Shown: positions 1 to 12,840 of the stretch, in pieces
How positions within the stretch are numbered: position 1 is the stretch's first letter
Layout: each line of letters opens with the position of its first letter
Assembly (NCBI GenBank): GCA_034769895.1
Contig: CM068367.1
Span: forward strand, 689,202,548-689,266,547
Source: Magicicada septendecula
Taxonomy: Eukaryota > Arthropoda > Insecta > Hemiptera > Cicadidae
DNA length: 64,000 bases
Direction of reading: 5' to 3'
Made by a program: the position numbers and the translations under genes
The notes under the pieces: model-generated
Database searches by the model: none
What the model saw: the letters and a program-made list of their open reading frames with translations, nothing else
What the model was told of the DNA's origin: nothing

Positions 1-423
1 TCCTTATACCTGCTTGACAGGAACCGACCAATCCTGGTTCCGTTCGCTCGATAAACAAAAGTGGATCAATCACATCAGCTCCGATACAGCAGTCCGATAC
101 TTCGGATATCATGGGCCATGTCCCTCCTCCAGTAAAGCAAAGTATAGTAAGCCGCCATTAAGTACACTACTAAACCGTAATTCATTTAATCCGACAGATC
201 TTTTTATCTCAGAAAACATTACTAAACGCCTAAGAAAAAGCTGGGTTGCTGAATCATTGACGTTGCTGCTCAAGATTTTGTCAGCCCCCCTCAAGGATTC
301 CAAGCCCTCATCTGAAGTTAGTTCCTGGAACAAAACTTTTAATAAACGAAAAGCGTGAACAAGACTCAAATGGATGCGAAACTCAAGACTTTCATGACAT
401 TCTACGTCAAGGTAGTGAATACG
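1..423. other. Unassigned sequence
   Basis: Open frames of about 112-114 codons exist on both strands here (14-358 plus, 109-447 minus), but neither shows a motif I recognise. They overlap each other and have no supporting context. I treat the stretch as non-coding or as an unidentified repeat relic. Confidence 0.3.
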
Positions 424-757
424 TTGCAACAGTGACTGAGGCTGCAATATAACCCGTCAAATTTGATCCGTGTTATAAAACTTTGGCGGAGAGGATGGGC
501 TACTGTAGACAGTACGGTAGTGAACTAAAAACAAAAGTGAAATCAAGGAACACCAGAATTTCGTCTCAAATAGTTGAAGGGGAAGAATACTCTGCAACAG
601 TGAAGCTGAACTGAGGCTGCAATATAACCCGTCAAATATGATCCGTGTAATAAAACTTTGGCGGAGAGGATGGGCTACTGTTGACAGTTCGGTAGTGAAC
701 TAAAAACAAAAGTGAAATCAAGGAACACCAGAATTTCGTCTCAAATAGTTGAAGAGG
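424..757. repeat. Tandem duplication, unit about 165-170 bp, two copies
   Basis: The segment starting TGCAACAGTGA, containing CTGAGGCTGCAATATAACCC and ending near CTCAAATAGTTGAAG, appears twice in succession (about 424-580 and 592-757). The copies differ at a few positions, and the second has a small extra stretch near its start. No function is evident. Confidence 0.9.
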
Positions 758-1764
758 AAGACTGAAAACCTATCAGAATATTTCGAATACTTTAGACAGT
801 GTGAATTATAAGCTTGAGAAACGAGTGCTGTAGGAAAACAACAGAAGATTAGAAGACTATTAATCAGTTAGATTTGTATATGACGTCACTATGGGTGGAC
901 CAACAACGTCGTGCTTTAAGTAAGGCCTGTTTAAAGGATGATATTGTCGTGTAAGTAATGCATTATTTTTTGTATTAATTAATACCTACCTACTTGTAGG
1001 TCAATTTCTTTACTTCTAAATTCAATATTGTTTTTTTTCTGAGTCTGTTTTAATTATAGCTTGCCTTGACTGTAAAAAATATCTGGACTTTTATTTATCC
1101 GTAAAGTTTCAAGCTCCATACCAATTGTTTGGATTAATGAATCACTCCATAATATTCCAGAGATAATATAAAACTGAAAATAATTGTTACAGTCTTGAGC
1201 AAAAATTATTATCCAATGCTTTTGTATTTCACTTAACAAAACGATAAGGAAATGGCATTGGTGTGTTAATTAATATGTCTGGAACGTCTAATGAACACTT
1301 ACCAGTGGTGAAACTCTATCCGAGGAAGATGTAAGACTGGACGTAACGTTAAAACGTTTGACGTAAAATAACTAACGGCCAACAGAATGGCACATGTTGA
1401 AGACTTTTTAGAAAATTCAGAAACAATAATGAATATCAGAATAACAGACAAAGTCTGGTATTTACTTGTAGAAAGGAAAGAATTGGTACAATATAGGAGA
1501 CGTTATCATATGGAACTCGAACGGACTGTGTGTCTGACGCTATCGTCTTGCAAATTAAAAGAAAATCTTCATTTAACCGTGAGGGTTTCTTAAAAATACA
1601 ATGATTAGTCCTATATTATCTTACGGAGTGATGTCTAAACATACGTACATTGTTACAAGAGAGAGAGAATTGTGTTTTCACAGAAAGGTATTTTAACTGT
1701 CCTAGGCTTGTAAACGTTTTTAACTTACTTTCTAAACTCCCAATAAATAACATGAAAAACTTAA
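758..1764. other. Non-coding, nothing recognised
   Basis: AT-rich sequence with only short chance open frames. I see no RNA gene, repeat structure or coding motif. Confidence 0.5.
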
Positions 1765-1771
1765 CTATTAT

Positions 1772-2218
1772 CAGGGGCGGATCCATGGAGGGGGAAATTT
1801 CCCTCCCCAAATGGTCACTTCACAGGAAAGGTTTTGTCGTTTTATGATTGTGAATATGATTCAAAAATTATATCACATTATGTAAGTTCACGGTTTTACC
1901 CTAAAGTTATTTTAAATTGTAACTGCACCTTACCAGCGTGCTTAATTTTTGTTTAATACATAACTTAAATAAGTAGTGTTTATTTTAAACTGTAGCCTAC
2001 GTGAATATCATTAAAAGAACACTGTACTAACAAATACAAATGTGAATTAATACTTATACAGTAATAAATCTATTACGTTGATAATAACAAACTGTATTTT
2101 ATCTTCACTCGTTACTATAATTTATACTTTAGATCTTTAAAGAATGGTCTAACTTTTCAAAATACTCCCCAAAGTCAACACTTTCCTCCCCCAAAACTGT
2201 TTGCTGGATCCGCCCCTG
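1772..2218. mobile_element. hAT-like non-autonomous element (MITE), 447 bp
   Basis: The ends are inverted copies of CAGGGGCGGATCCA: CAGGGGCGGATCCATGG on the left and TGGATCCGCCCCTG on the right. The element is flanked by the direct repeat CTATTAT (1765-1771 and 2219-2225), a target-site duplication of 7 bp, or 8 bp with one changed base. Termini of the form CAGGGGCGG with duplications near 8 bp are typical of hAT superfamily elements. The interior has no transposase and contains C-rich/G-rich subterminal runs. Assignment to hAT is inference from the ends alone. Confidence 0.75.
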
Positions 2219-2225
2219 CTATTAT

Positions 2226-5167
2226 AGGCCTATATTAGCTGTCAATATACGTATACTGTATTTGAGTACAAATGTCTTACAAGGTACAACGGAAGTTATT
2301 ATACTGAAATAGAAGGAATGTATAGCCTACACCTGTTTCGTATGACCAAGATGAGAAACCCACTGTCGCTGTGACGAACAAGTGTTGTCACTGACGGCAC
2401 TCTTGTTCTCATCGACGACGTTGTCAATCTGGTACTGCGCAATAGCACATTACAGATGCGGAAACGTGGTTTACTCATTAGCCATTAGCATAATGACAAC
2501 TAATTAAAAAAAGGGAACAAGAGTTGAGGTATGTAGTAGACAGTTGGCAGCTGTAAATGTGTTATCAATTGTAACAAAGCAGTGGTGGCGAGCGAACCGT
2601 GAAATCAAGCTAGGACCAACGCAGCTGTTTCCGTTCCTCCTACCTGTTTGCTATTCAACACTGTGTGTATGGCTTCGCAGTAGATTATCAGATTTCCATC
2701 CGGTCGTACATAACACGATAATTTCCAGACCCGTCCGCCGACGACATAACCTCGCTTAACACGAAGATTCCTTTGGATTTTGTTTACCGAATTTTCGTGT
2801 CCCGTCAGACCGTAAATCATGACGTCGGCGTTTTATAAAAAAATGTCCATTTCCATTAACGCCGTAGTATTCATGGCGAGTAGCGCGGTATACCGCAGGT
2901 CGGTCGCCGTACGTTTTACGACCGGATAGAGGTGGCCGCTGACACCACTGTCACATCCTCTCTTCTGCAATACGTGTGTGCATGCAACCGACTGCCTGCG
3001 AACCCTACGCAAATTACCTTATCTATGTTTCACATCTTATTATACCTGTGGAACGTACATAGCCTACTTATACTTCGCGAGCGATTCGTTGGTTCACGTA
3101 GGTGAGACTAATCTACTGGTCCTTATGGCTACAAACAACATATTTGTTGAATACATCGGCACGTAGTTAACTTTCCTTGTTAATTTTTATAATCTAGTGG
3201 CTTTAATGTTTTGATAAGAACTTGGCCTGTAATAGCTGCCTTCGCGACACGGTATTTTAATCTACTAACGTTTGCTTATTTTGGAAAGTAGTAGGATTAT
3301 AACGGATTTGTTATTTCTTGAAGCGTAAATGGAATATGGTTTAATTTTGAGATAGGCTTTGAAAAATAATGTATTTTACATGTGTTTCCTCCATCCACGT
3401 ACCGTATGCTTTAAACCATAGCCTATGTCACTTCTAATTTTGCCTTCAATGTTAACAGTCACTGATTTAGGAGACCAAGACCTTCAAAGTCTTTGTCAGA
3501 AACACATTATAACGTAACCTTTTTATGTAACAGTAATGTGTAATTCATATACAACTTGTAGTAAGTAACCGGGCTGTTCCTTGTATACAGTACCTAACGC
3601 AAAAAGTAAGTTAGTAGTAGACTGAAGAAAATATTGATAAAGTATGAGTGTATTAGCTAATTCCTCGTACAGCTGTGTTGGTAACTCTTTCCTATATTGA
3701 TTCCCGTATACAGGAAAACAATCAAAGCAACAATTTTGTACTACTGTGTCTCAGAGGAGAGAAAGAATTCAGACGAAATTTTCTGCTGGTGCCTGTGAGT
3801 TATCACTGTACAGCGAGTGTTTCCCATCCGATGTTCCACGGAAAGCCAATAATAGTGCGTGCGACCAGTTGCGTAACTAGTCCGTAATAACTTGACTTAG
3901 GCCTGTTTCTAAGCCAGTTGCGTGTGCTGAATTATGACTTAAAAATAATTATAGAAATAAAATGAATTTCTAAATTACAATATTTGTAAATTAATAACAG
4001 AGTTAAAGAGTTTTCTTAATAATGACAACCACTGAACATCTGGTAAACAACGTATTTATTTGCAACTTTAGTAAACAATAACACACACGGCAGAAAAACG
4101 AAGACAGACCCTATTAATCTACGTTTACCTTTTTCGCCCAGAGACAGTTTCCCTTGTATAGGGTTGTCTATGTCATGACTCCTGTGGTCTAATATATCTA
4201 TGGTCTGAACCGTCGTTTTTTTGTACAAATAAAAAGCAGATTCCTGACTTTAACTCGGAAAAATTATAAGATTTTGTTGCTGAATTTTAGAAAAAAAAGT
4301 AGTTTAACGCGAGCTGTAAGTTGCTTAAAACATTCTTGGGACAACATCCTTAAATTAAAATGCAAAGTGGTAATAATACCGAGTTTTTCAAATTATCTAC
4401 AAAAAGACTGATTTTCACAACAAATATTAAGATGCAAATTTAATATTAAAGTGATTCCTAATGACATAAGATTTATTACCTTTGATGTAAATAACAGTTA
4501 ATCAAGACAGAATATATTTAAAATCAGTGCTTTTCCATATTTTTTCAACTCTTACACTTCACGTTGGTTTACTCAAAAAACCTTGAGACGTAAAGACTTT
4601 ATAAAATGGATTTATTAATTATATGAGAAAATCCTGAATCCTGAAGCCCGACCTTCAAGCTAGTCTCATCCCCCTCCCTAAGAAAAGTTCCTAGTTACGC
4701 CGCGTGGGTCTATATGTAAATACAGGGAAACCCCATATTCATCTGGTCTACCTTATAAAGTGGAGCCTACGAGAAATCGGCCAAACCAAGAAATATAATG
4801 CGTCTAGGTATGAATGAGAGCAGTATCAACCCAAGAATTCCACAATGGTGAAACGAATGCAAGCCCAAAAATCACACTGACTAATCTCTAGTAAGACAGT
4901 GGTAATTTCTGTTGACTTTAATTATTTTAAGTTTAGTTCTAGTTAATTAAAATTACTTTAAATAAATTACCTAAAATTCCGTCTTCACTAAAACTATCTT
5001 CCAGACTGTTTGGCCGTGTAGTCGCAGGGGTAGCAGGACTGTGGAAGAGACGACCAATAAAGACGACTGCAACTGCGTTAATTTCCGGTGCACAATTGAT
5101 TTGTAAGTTGTCACTGAAAAGTTTCGAACAAGCAAACTTCACTCATTCGGTACGTTTAAGACATTAT
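2226..5167. other. Non-coding, nothing recognised; CpG-richer patch at about 2.35-3.0 kb
   Basis: No open frame here resembles a known protein. The part around 2,350-3,000 is richer in CpG than its surroundings and contains a TATA-like GTTTTATAAAAAA at about 2,829. It could be a promoter or first exon, but no downstream exon can be identified. The rest is AT-rich filler. Confidence 0.35.
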
Positions 5168-5218
5168 TACTGCGGTGGAAAACGTTTAACACGAAAACGG
5201 TTGAGACGAAATATGGCT

Positions 5219-6893
5219 CAGGTCCCGATCTTCTTTATAACAATTACAATTACAATTTGTACGGTTAACACGAAAGTTTTACCTCAAAATATCGGTTAAC
5301 ACGAAATATGGCCTATGGCTCAGGTCCCGATCGTGCTTCTTTATAACAATTACAATTACAATTTGTACGGTTAACACGAAAGTTTTACCTCAAAATATCG
5401 GTTAACACGAAATATGGCATATGGCTCAGGTCCCGATCGTGCTTCTTTATAACAATTACAATTACAATTTGTACGGTTAACACGAAAGTTTTACCTCAAA
5501 ATATCGGTTAACACGAAATATGGCCTATGGCTCAGGTCCCGATCGTGCTTCTTTATAACAATTACAATTTGTACGGTTAACACGAAAGTTTTACCTCAAA
5601 ATATAGGTAACACAAAATATGGCCTATGGCTCAGGTCCCGATCGTTGCTTCTTTATAACAATTACAATTACAATTTGTACGGTTAACACGAAAGTTTTAC
5701 CTCAAAATATCGGTAACATGAAATATGGCCTATGTCTCAGGTCCCGATCGTGCTTCTTTATAACAATTACAATTACAATTTGTACGGTTAACACGAAAGT
5801 TTTACCTCAAAATATCGGTTAACACGAAATATGGCCTATGGCTCAGGTCCCGATCGTTGCTTCTTTATAACAATTACAATTACAACTTGTACTGTTAACA
5901 CGAAAGTTTTACCTCAAAATATCGGTTAACACGAAATATGGCCTATGGCTCAGGTCCCGATCGTGCTTCTTTATAACAATTACAATTACAATTTGTACGG
6001 TTAACACGAAAGTTTTACCTCAAAATATCGGTTAACACGAAATATGGCCTATGGCTCAGGTCCCGATCGTTGCTTCTTTATAACAATTACAATTACAACT
6101 TGTACTGTTAACACGAAAGTTTTACCTCAAAATATCGGTTAACACGAAATATGGCCTATGGCTCAGGTCCCGATCGTGCTTCTTTATAACAATTACAATT
6201 ACAATTTGTACGGTTAACACGAAAGTTTTACCTCAAAATATCGGTTAACACGAAATATGGCCTATGGCTCAGGTCCCGATCGTTGCTTTTTTATAACAAT
6301 TACAATGACAACTTGTACGGTTAACACGAAAGTTTTACCTCAAAATATCGGTTAACTCGAAATATGGCCTATGGCTCAGGTCCCGATCGTGCTTCTTTAT
6401 AACAATTACAATTACAATTTGTACGGTTAACACGAAAGTTTTACCTCAAAATATCGGTTAACACGAAATATGGCCTATGGCTCAGGTCCCGATCGTTGCT
6501 ACTTTATAACAATTACAATTACAACTTGTACGGTTAACACGAAAGTTTTACCACAAAATATTGGTTAACACGAAGTATGGCCTATGGCTCAGGTCCCGAT
6601 CGTGCTTCTTTATAAAAATTACAATTACAACTTGTACGGTTAACACGAAAGTTTTACCTCAAAATATCGGTTAACACGAAATATGGCCTATGGCTCAGGT
6701 CCCGATCGTTGCTACTTTATAACAATTACAATTACAACTTGTACGGTTAACACGAAAGTTTTACCTCAAAATATCGGTTAACACGAAATATGGCCTATGG
6801 CTCAGGTCCCGATCGTTGCTTCTTTATAACAATTACAATTACAACTTGTACGGTTAACACGAAAGTTTTACCTCAAAATATCGGTAACACGAA
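5219..6893. repeat. 106-bp minisatellite, about 16 copies
   Basis: Units contain ACAATTACAATTACAA, GTACGGTTAACACGAAAG, ATATCGGTTAACACGAAA and GGCTCAGGTCCCGATCGT. Successive GCTTCT landmarks are 106 bp apart (for example 5341, 5447 and 5553); one unit is about 100 bp because an ATTACA block is missing. Each unit carries two GGTTAACACGAAA motifs that resemble the subterminal motif of the host element, so the array probably grew from the transposon's own end. Confidence 0.95.
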
Positions 6894-6899
6894 ACAGTT

Positions 6900-7292
6900 T
6901 TGTTGAAAACAATTTTTTTGCTGGCTTTCAGTAGCTGCATAATAAATAAATCCATACTTCCACGCCCCAAAACAGTGCAAGTTAAAAACTGTGAAAGTGA
7001 TGAGAGTACCGACGAACTTGACACGGAAAATGACAATGATAATTTACGAGTTCTTAACGCTACCGACATGCTTTCGTTCCTGAGCCGTATTTATCGATAT
7101 TCAGAAACCGACTCGGAAGATGAAATGTTTGACCTCGTTGATGAATTAAAACAATTTGATGAAAATAAAGTAGTGCAGAACTGTGTCCAAAAGAAAATAC
7201 GGACTGTTTTAAAAAGAATTGAACGTTGTTACTGTAGGGACTCTAAAAGACATAGTCCTACTACATTAGTAGGCCTATACAAGAAAACCTAA
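6900..7292 (+). pseudogene. Possible transposase C-terminal remnant (acidic tail)
   Basis: An open frame of 130 codons directly follows the minisatellite. It begins with a non-ATG codon in the track used, and no proper start is visible. It contains an acidic serine-rich stretch (SDESTDELDTENDNDN), a helix-like MLSFLSRIYRYSE segment, more acidic residues and a basic end. C-terminal tails of Tigger-type transposases are often acidic with a short basic finish, and the position inside a Tigger-like element fits. No DDE domain is present, so the identification rests mainly on context. AATAAA-like signals follow at about 7,377. Confidence 0.35.
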
Positions 7293-7599
7293 ATTGTAAG
7301 ACTAAGTTAAGAACAGCTACAATGCGTCTTAACTTACTAAATTTTAAGAAAAATTAACCAGAAATTATCCAGGAGGATAAATAAAACGCTTATATGAAAA
7401 GTACCTTCTCAGTATTCTTTATTGCTTTATTTTACTACACAGTAGGCCTACAGTCAGTAATCTATACAGTATTTGTTCATTTATCTCACTTTGTTTTACT
7501 TTTTATCCGTTTAACACGAGATTCTACTAACACGAAATTCGTTTAACACTTAAAAAACTCCTGGTCCCCGTCATTTCGCGTTAAACGTTTTCCACTGTA

Positions 7600-8027
7600 T
7601 ATTTAATAGTCCTTCATACTTGGTAACTGTAAAAAATGACTGTCTCCGCTAGACAGGTAGAATTTATAGAAAAATGGATTTTATACATCTAAATCGTTTT
7701 CTAATTACACCTATAATCTATTAGACACTAGATAAAATTACAAAAGCATTAGCAACATTTAAACTGGATGTTGAAACAATACTCTTTACATATAAATATT
7801 TTTTTACTTTCGAAGATGCGTACTTCTTTTAATCTACGTAGATGAAGAATTGGACAACCAAAGAAGTAAGGCGGTACCAAGACATCAAGAAGATTGCGGA
7901 AAACTAGCATTCGTCTTCAGGTGTCAACAAGTACTGTCAATAGGTGGTGACAATACAGAAGTTGTCGGTTAAATAGCTTTTATAGAAAATAAATAGGTCT
8001 AACTAAGTACCGTACAAAAACAAAGGT
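7600..8027. other. Non-coding, nothing recognised
   Basis: AT-rich sequence with no open frame or repeat of note. Confidence 0.4.
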
Positions 8028-8420
8028 GACACAATATAAAACTGTGCATACAACGACAATATTATATGGAGTAGAACCTTGGGTAAAAGTGATAAGCATG
8101 GATCAAGCATAAACTACTACATCACAAATGAAACATTTGAGACAAATATTAAGGTAGACAAAAGTACAGCACACGGTACGTTTGAGCGGAACTAAGCATC
8201 CCAACAAAATGATTGAAGTGATATATGAGAAAGCGAAAGGAAGACTATCATACGGGAAGAATCGTTGCCGATAAGAGGAGAAAGAGCTTACAAAACGCGA
8301 GGACTTTGGCAAATGACAGAAATGCGTATAAAATATGGCACATATCACAACACCACGAAGCACAAATGGAAGAAAAGGAAAGAAGTAAGCAAGGAACCAA
8401 CGAATAGGCTACGTCAATTC
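8028..8420 (+). pseudogene. Weak relic of a non-LTR reverse transcriptase C-terminus
   Basis: The start of this stretch translates to a segment with 'ILYGVEPWVK'. This resembles the LYGSE-W motif found just after the reverse-transcriptase domain of RTE/L1-like retrotransposons, and a later frame has 'MKHLRQILR'. Several stops and frame changes follow. The similarity is short, so this is only a suggestion. Confidence 0.3.
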
Positions 8421-8978
8421 GGAATCAAGACTGTTGGTTTGGGTGATGTACCGTGCTTACTATGAGCGGATGTAGTGTGTAGTGTGCCAGTAACACCAAA
8501 TTAACAGCTGGACTTAACGCCACACAGGTGATAATTATTTTTTTCTTAGAAACGAAGTTTTCCCAGCAGGGTTGTTGACAGAGCCAACTAACGCTACCTT
8601 GTGATACGTCTGCCACAGTAACGCGTTTCGTCTTCGGCCAGATCACATGACGGGATGTTCCAGTTGACAGTCCGACAGATTTACAGGTCTCCTGTCCAAT
8701 TGAGAACGTTTACATTATATAATTGTCAGTTTCCTACTGAACAATTACGCATTCACGAAAATTCGTTTATTTCACTTAACTTGGTTAAAGTCATATACAC
8801 TTCATATAGTCGTGTAGCACGTGTGATATGTAACTTCTGTTTAAATTTGAAGAATGGACGCCGGCCATCTCTGACCTAGTCTTTAAAAAACAATGTTTCG
8901 GACAACCGTTTTCAGGTCAGTCATTCTAAAACATAAAAATTTAAATTAGATATCACTAATCTATCGCTACAGTGATAC
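8421..8978. other. Non-coding, nothing recognised
   Basis: No repeat or coding motif is apparent; open frames are short. Confidence 0.4.
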
Positions 8979-9210
8979 GAGTGACCAAACAAACTTCACT
9001 AATCCCTTGGATTAAAATTATAAGACATTATCGAAAATAGTTAAATAAACTTGAACTTATTAGGCCTAACATACCGTGAGTATTAGATCTTTCATAATGT
9101 AACAATTTCTTTAACAAAGCAATCACGACAACGGGACTTACAAGTTGGCAGGATAATCTGGGTAATAATAAATATGGTACAACCAAGTTTTGCTCAAGAT
9201 AAAATCGTAT
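8979..9210. repeat. Dispersed repeat, copy 1 (about 230 bp)
   Basis: The sequence from GTGACCAAACAAACTTCACT through CATACCGTGAGTATTAGATC to AATATGGTACAACCA recurs with few changes at 10,719-10,945 in the same orientation. It has no coding potential I can defend. Two copies 1.7 kb apart point to an old element family or a segmental duplication. Confidence 0.85.
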
Positions 9211-10440
9211 AGTCTCATGTGGACGACAAGTTACATGAGTTACTAAAAGCTGTGTACGAGTAAACGAAACAACTAATTTTGCAGTAACCAATTGAGAAGT
9301 ATCTATGCGGAGTACTCTCATCGGGAAACACAAAACACACACACTCACACACAGAATGGACAGTCCACTCAAACAAAAATATTTCATCACTGCTATCGTT
9401 TAAAGAAATCAGTAACTTGGTCAACAATATTTACTATACAAAAGTAACAAGTCTCAGCCTGAAGAAATAATTCTCACACGTGCAGCAAGTCTATAAACTG
9501 AATTTCCGTCGTTTATCTTTACGCGAGCGCGTGTGTATGTTTATGTAATATATATAGATTATGTATTATACGTTGTAATTTTTTTTTGCATTAAGTAACT
9601 ATCCCCAGGAAGTTATTGCGACATTACAATAAAACTGATCACTCAATCAGTTCAGCGTTTTAAATTATACGTAGTTGTTAAATGCATTAACTGGAAGTAC
9701 TGGACATAGAGGCTTATTTCTTTGTTCTTATCCTGGCGGTTCAAAGCCGTTCAGTTGCCTGTCTGTTCACACTATATATGTTCAACACTTTGCCTTGAGT
9801 GAATAATTTTTTTAGATTATTAGCATTGTAAATACTTTAAGTTTGTAGCAGGAAGTCTTCATCTTTAGATACAACCTGCTATGTTGAAGTCAAATATGTA
9901 ACACGCTTCTGACACTTGTTTATTCCATACCCGTTATACTTTAGACCCCATGACCACCTTGGAACCCGTCGTGCTACAAATTGAAAGTCATTTCCTGAAG
10001 AATTTACAAACGATCAGTATTAACATGTCTGCGAATGTACATTTGAGTACGCGCGTGCGTGTGTGCGAGTACATATAGCCGATTCTGTACCCCATAGTAG
10101 ATACTAATAAACAGTATGAAAATATTATAAAACAACATTTTTGTTCAACTGGACGATTGTTTCCATCAACATTTAGAGTTAAATACATCAGAAGTACTAA
10201 AAAATTAGCGCTTCCTTTTTTTAATAACAGGTTTCAGTAACCGTTGGTTGACCTTTAGATTTTTAAATATGAATTATGTTGATATTGAATATGAGCGAAT
10301 ACAATGAATAGGCAAACAAAGTTTCATGATGCTTCACCAACCGTCGAGGTGAAAATTGATCTAACTATTTAAATAAAATAATAAACACTAATGAATAGAA
10401 AACATTTAGGACCAAATTTTATTAGACGATATCATTTAAA
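9211..10440. other. Non-coding, nothing recognised
   Basis: AT-rich sequence with short runs of GT/GC alternation at about 9,525 and 10,052. No gene is supported. Confidence 0.4.
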
Positions 10441-10640
10441 GAATTCTTCTCCTCCTCCTCCTCCTTTCCCTTCTCTTCCTCCAGCTTCTTTTTTCATCTT
10501 CGTGCCTTCTTTCTCCACCTTCTTCTTCTCTTCTCCTTCTTTCGTTCTCTTCCTTGTCTCCTCCTCATTCTCATTCTTTTCACCTTGCTTCTTCTTTCTC
10601 CTTCTCCAGCTTCTTCTTTTCCTTCGCTGTCAAGCCTTGT
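10441..10640. repeat. Polypyrimidine (CTT/CCT-rich) low-complexity tract
   Basis: About 200 bp are almost purely C and T on the plus strand (CTCCTCCTCCTCC, CTTCTTCTCTTCTCC and similar). The open frames across it, Ser/Phe/Pro-rich on plus and Arg/Lys/Glu-rich on minus, are products of composition and not genes. Confidence 0.9.
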
Positions 10641-10718
10641 GCAACCTCGACAACAGGATTTACAAGAAGGAGGGATAATTATTGACGGATATCCGAGATG
10701 CACCACCGAATTTGACGA

Positions 10719-10945
10719 ATGTGACCAAACAAACTTCACTTACCCCTTGGATTAAAATTATAAGAAATTACCGAAAACAAGTTAAACAAACTTGAACTTA
10801 TTAGGCCTAACATACCGTGAGTATTAGATCTTTCATAATGTAGCAATTTCTTTAACAAAGCAATCACGACAACGGGATTTACAAGATGGAAGGATAATCT
10901 GGGTAATAAATATGGTACTACCACGTTTTGTTCGAGAGAAAATCA
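10719..10945. repeat. Dispersed repeat, copy 2
   Basis: This is a same-orientation copy of 8,979-9,210, recognisable by GTGACCAAACAAACTTCACT, CATACCGTGAGTATTAGATC and TTACAAGATGGAAGGATAA. It differs from copy 1 by scattered substitutions and a 3-bp length change near the end. Confidence 0.85.
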
Positions 10946-12839
10946 CTGGCCAGGCTTTCGCTCGTAGCCAGACAACTGTTAGTATTATAATGTAGAAAAG
11001 TTGCAGTCACGCTTACAAAAATAAGTACATAAACGTATATACGTAGGCCTACATATTAAAATATCCAATAAATTGTTGTTTGTAATTTTACAGACGTTCT
11101 AAGAACAAATTCTGAAGACAACTTGTAAACATTACAGAAGCGATAACAGAACGTAACTACAAATCCAAAGTAACGTAACCATTTTAACCGGAAGCATCAA
11201 CATTACTTAACATAGCAGCTTTAAAAATATATTTAAACACAAGTTATAGCGCGCTCGTGCGAATCCGCGTCACAAATTTTAATTCCCACTTGCTTTTAAT
11301 ATACGTGTGCTAACCTTTTTTGCATACTTCTGGACGCTTCGGTTATCCTGTTACTGTCAAACATGAATTAAGTTCTATAAACTAATGATATAAAAAATAA
11401 TTGGAGGTTGGTAACTTCTCACGGAACCCGAAACAATTTTCTTCTTTTTTTGTTTTACTTTATAATCACTATAATTATAAACTTTAAATAATAAATAGGC
11501 GTAAAAACCGTCCAATTTAAAATAGTTTGTATGATAATGGAAGAAAATTATTAGCGATTCACTTATAAAATTGGCCTAACGTTGACGTAAATTGTACAAT
11601 AAATACGTTAAATCTATTTCAGTGTGTGTGCGCGTTTTTTTTATATTGGAGAGTTCGGTTGTTGGACACACAGTGGAGCCATGTCAGCTGGGAGATAGGA
11701 ACCTTGGCTCTCTGTCTACCCAGCACGTTTTCTTTCGGTCAGTCGGTGAATAGAACAACTCAAGGACAACTGAGACCATATTACACTGTACGCCGTGCTC
11801 TGCTCTTCTACAGTACATTCGTAATCAGCGTTTTAGTTTTGTTCCTACACTGATCTGTGGAAGACATTTAAAAAAAATCTATGTCCTTGCCTGGTCCTTA
11901 AATCCCTCTAAAAAATTAATTTTTTTGACTCATACAACACTTCATGAATTACAAATGTGTAACAATAATTTCCGTGAATTTCAACAATCGCTATTTTTAA
12001 CTTATGGATACAAATTTTGTTTCGAATTATTAATACTATTGTGAATCAAACTGGAACTGAACCGAGCACATTTATAGCGAAACGAGTTTTGTATTGGATA
12101 TTATATAAGTCAAACATCTTTAAAAATCGTCTCATTGAAAGAATATGAGTACAAGTCGACGTATATAGGCTACATACCGAACTTAAACAAACAACTCATT
12201 TCATTGTCTTTTTAATTAACAAAACGTAATTATTTTTAATAACGGCTGAAATATTTTTAGTATTCAGGTGATTTGATTCCCAATACTTTGAAAAATAAAC
12301 ATGATTTACAGTAGGTCTCTATAAGTTCACACTTTTTCAACAATGAACTCATAAAATTTTTAAATTAATTTCTAAATAGCTAAGGGATCCATGTGACCTG
12401 TCTGCTAAATTCTAAATCCTGCTAAATTCTGTACGACCTGATTTCTAAATCAGGTTCTTTTTTTTAATTTGACGAAATTATTTCTATGCACTTTCAGTAG
12501 ATTGCGAAATAATATGAATGGCTTCAAAAATAGTGAACGTAGGCGAGACTCATAATCGAAGAATTTCATAATGTAAGAGATAATTCGTAGGACGAATCGT
12601 TTTGTATAAATCACTATAAATTTGATTGTGTCTACAATTTTTGATCAGCTGCAGTTTGGACTGTCTTTTTGCACTTCGTTTCTTTTGATGACAAGTGTTT
12701 TAGCGCTCATTTTGAGTGTTCTACTAGCAGTTTGGAAGTTCGAGAGAAATTCGCTAGGTCATAGCAAATCTTCACGATCCTACTGAAAAAAATAAATTAA
12801 TTTGAATGTTTGTTTTTCTAAACGACATACATTATTGTA
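10946..12839. other. Non-coding, nothing recognised
   Basis: Long AT-rich sequence. A plus-strand open frame at 11,626-11,853 has no recognisable motif. Nothing else is supported. Confidence 0.4.
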
Positions 12840-12840
12840 A

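Larger units (their letters stand above)
5170..7597. mobile_element. Tigger/pogo-like Tc1-mariner element with internal minisatellite
   Basis: The right end in reverse complement reads CAGTGGAAAACGTTTAACGC. The left end reads CTGCGGTGGAAAACGTTTAA after a TA, so the two ends form an imperfect inverted repeat with a TA dinucleotide outside each (5168-5169 and 7598-7599). Subterminal 'TTAACACGAAA' motifs and the sequence GGGACCAGGAG are in the style of Tigger termini. The middle is dominated by about 16 tandem copies of a 106-bp unit. A short open frame near the right end could be the remnant of the transposase tail. The element cannot be autonomous. Confidence 0.65.

Noticed and set aside
109-447. 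112-codon minus-strand frame at the window start
   Set aside because: It overlaps an equally long plus-strand frame and a tandem duplication border; no motif supports either.
5619-5822. Frame encoding two repeats of a 34-residue peptide
   Set aside because: Product of the 106-bp minisatellite; it exists only where unit lengths keep the frame.
10391-10739. Ser/Phe/Pro-rich and Arg/Lys-rich frames in the pyrimidine tract
   Set aside because: Compositional artefact of a low-complexity CTT/CCT stretch present on both strands.
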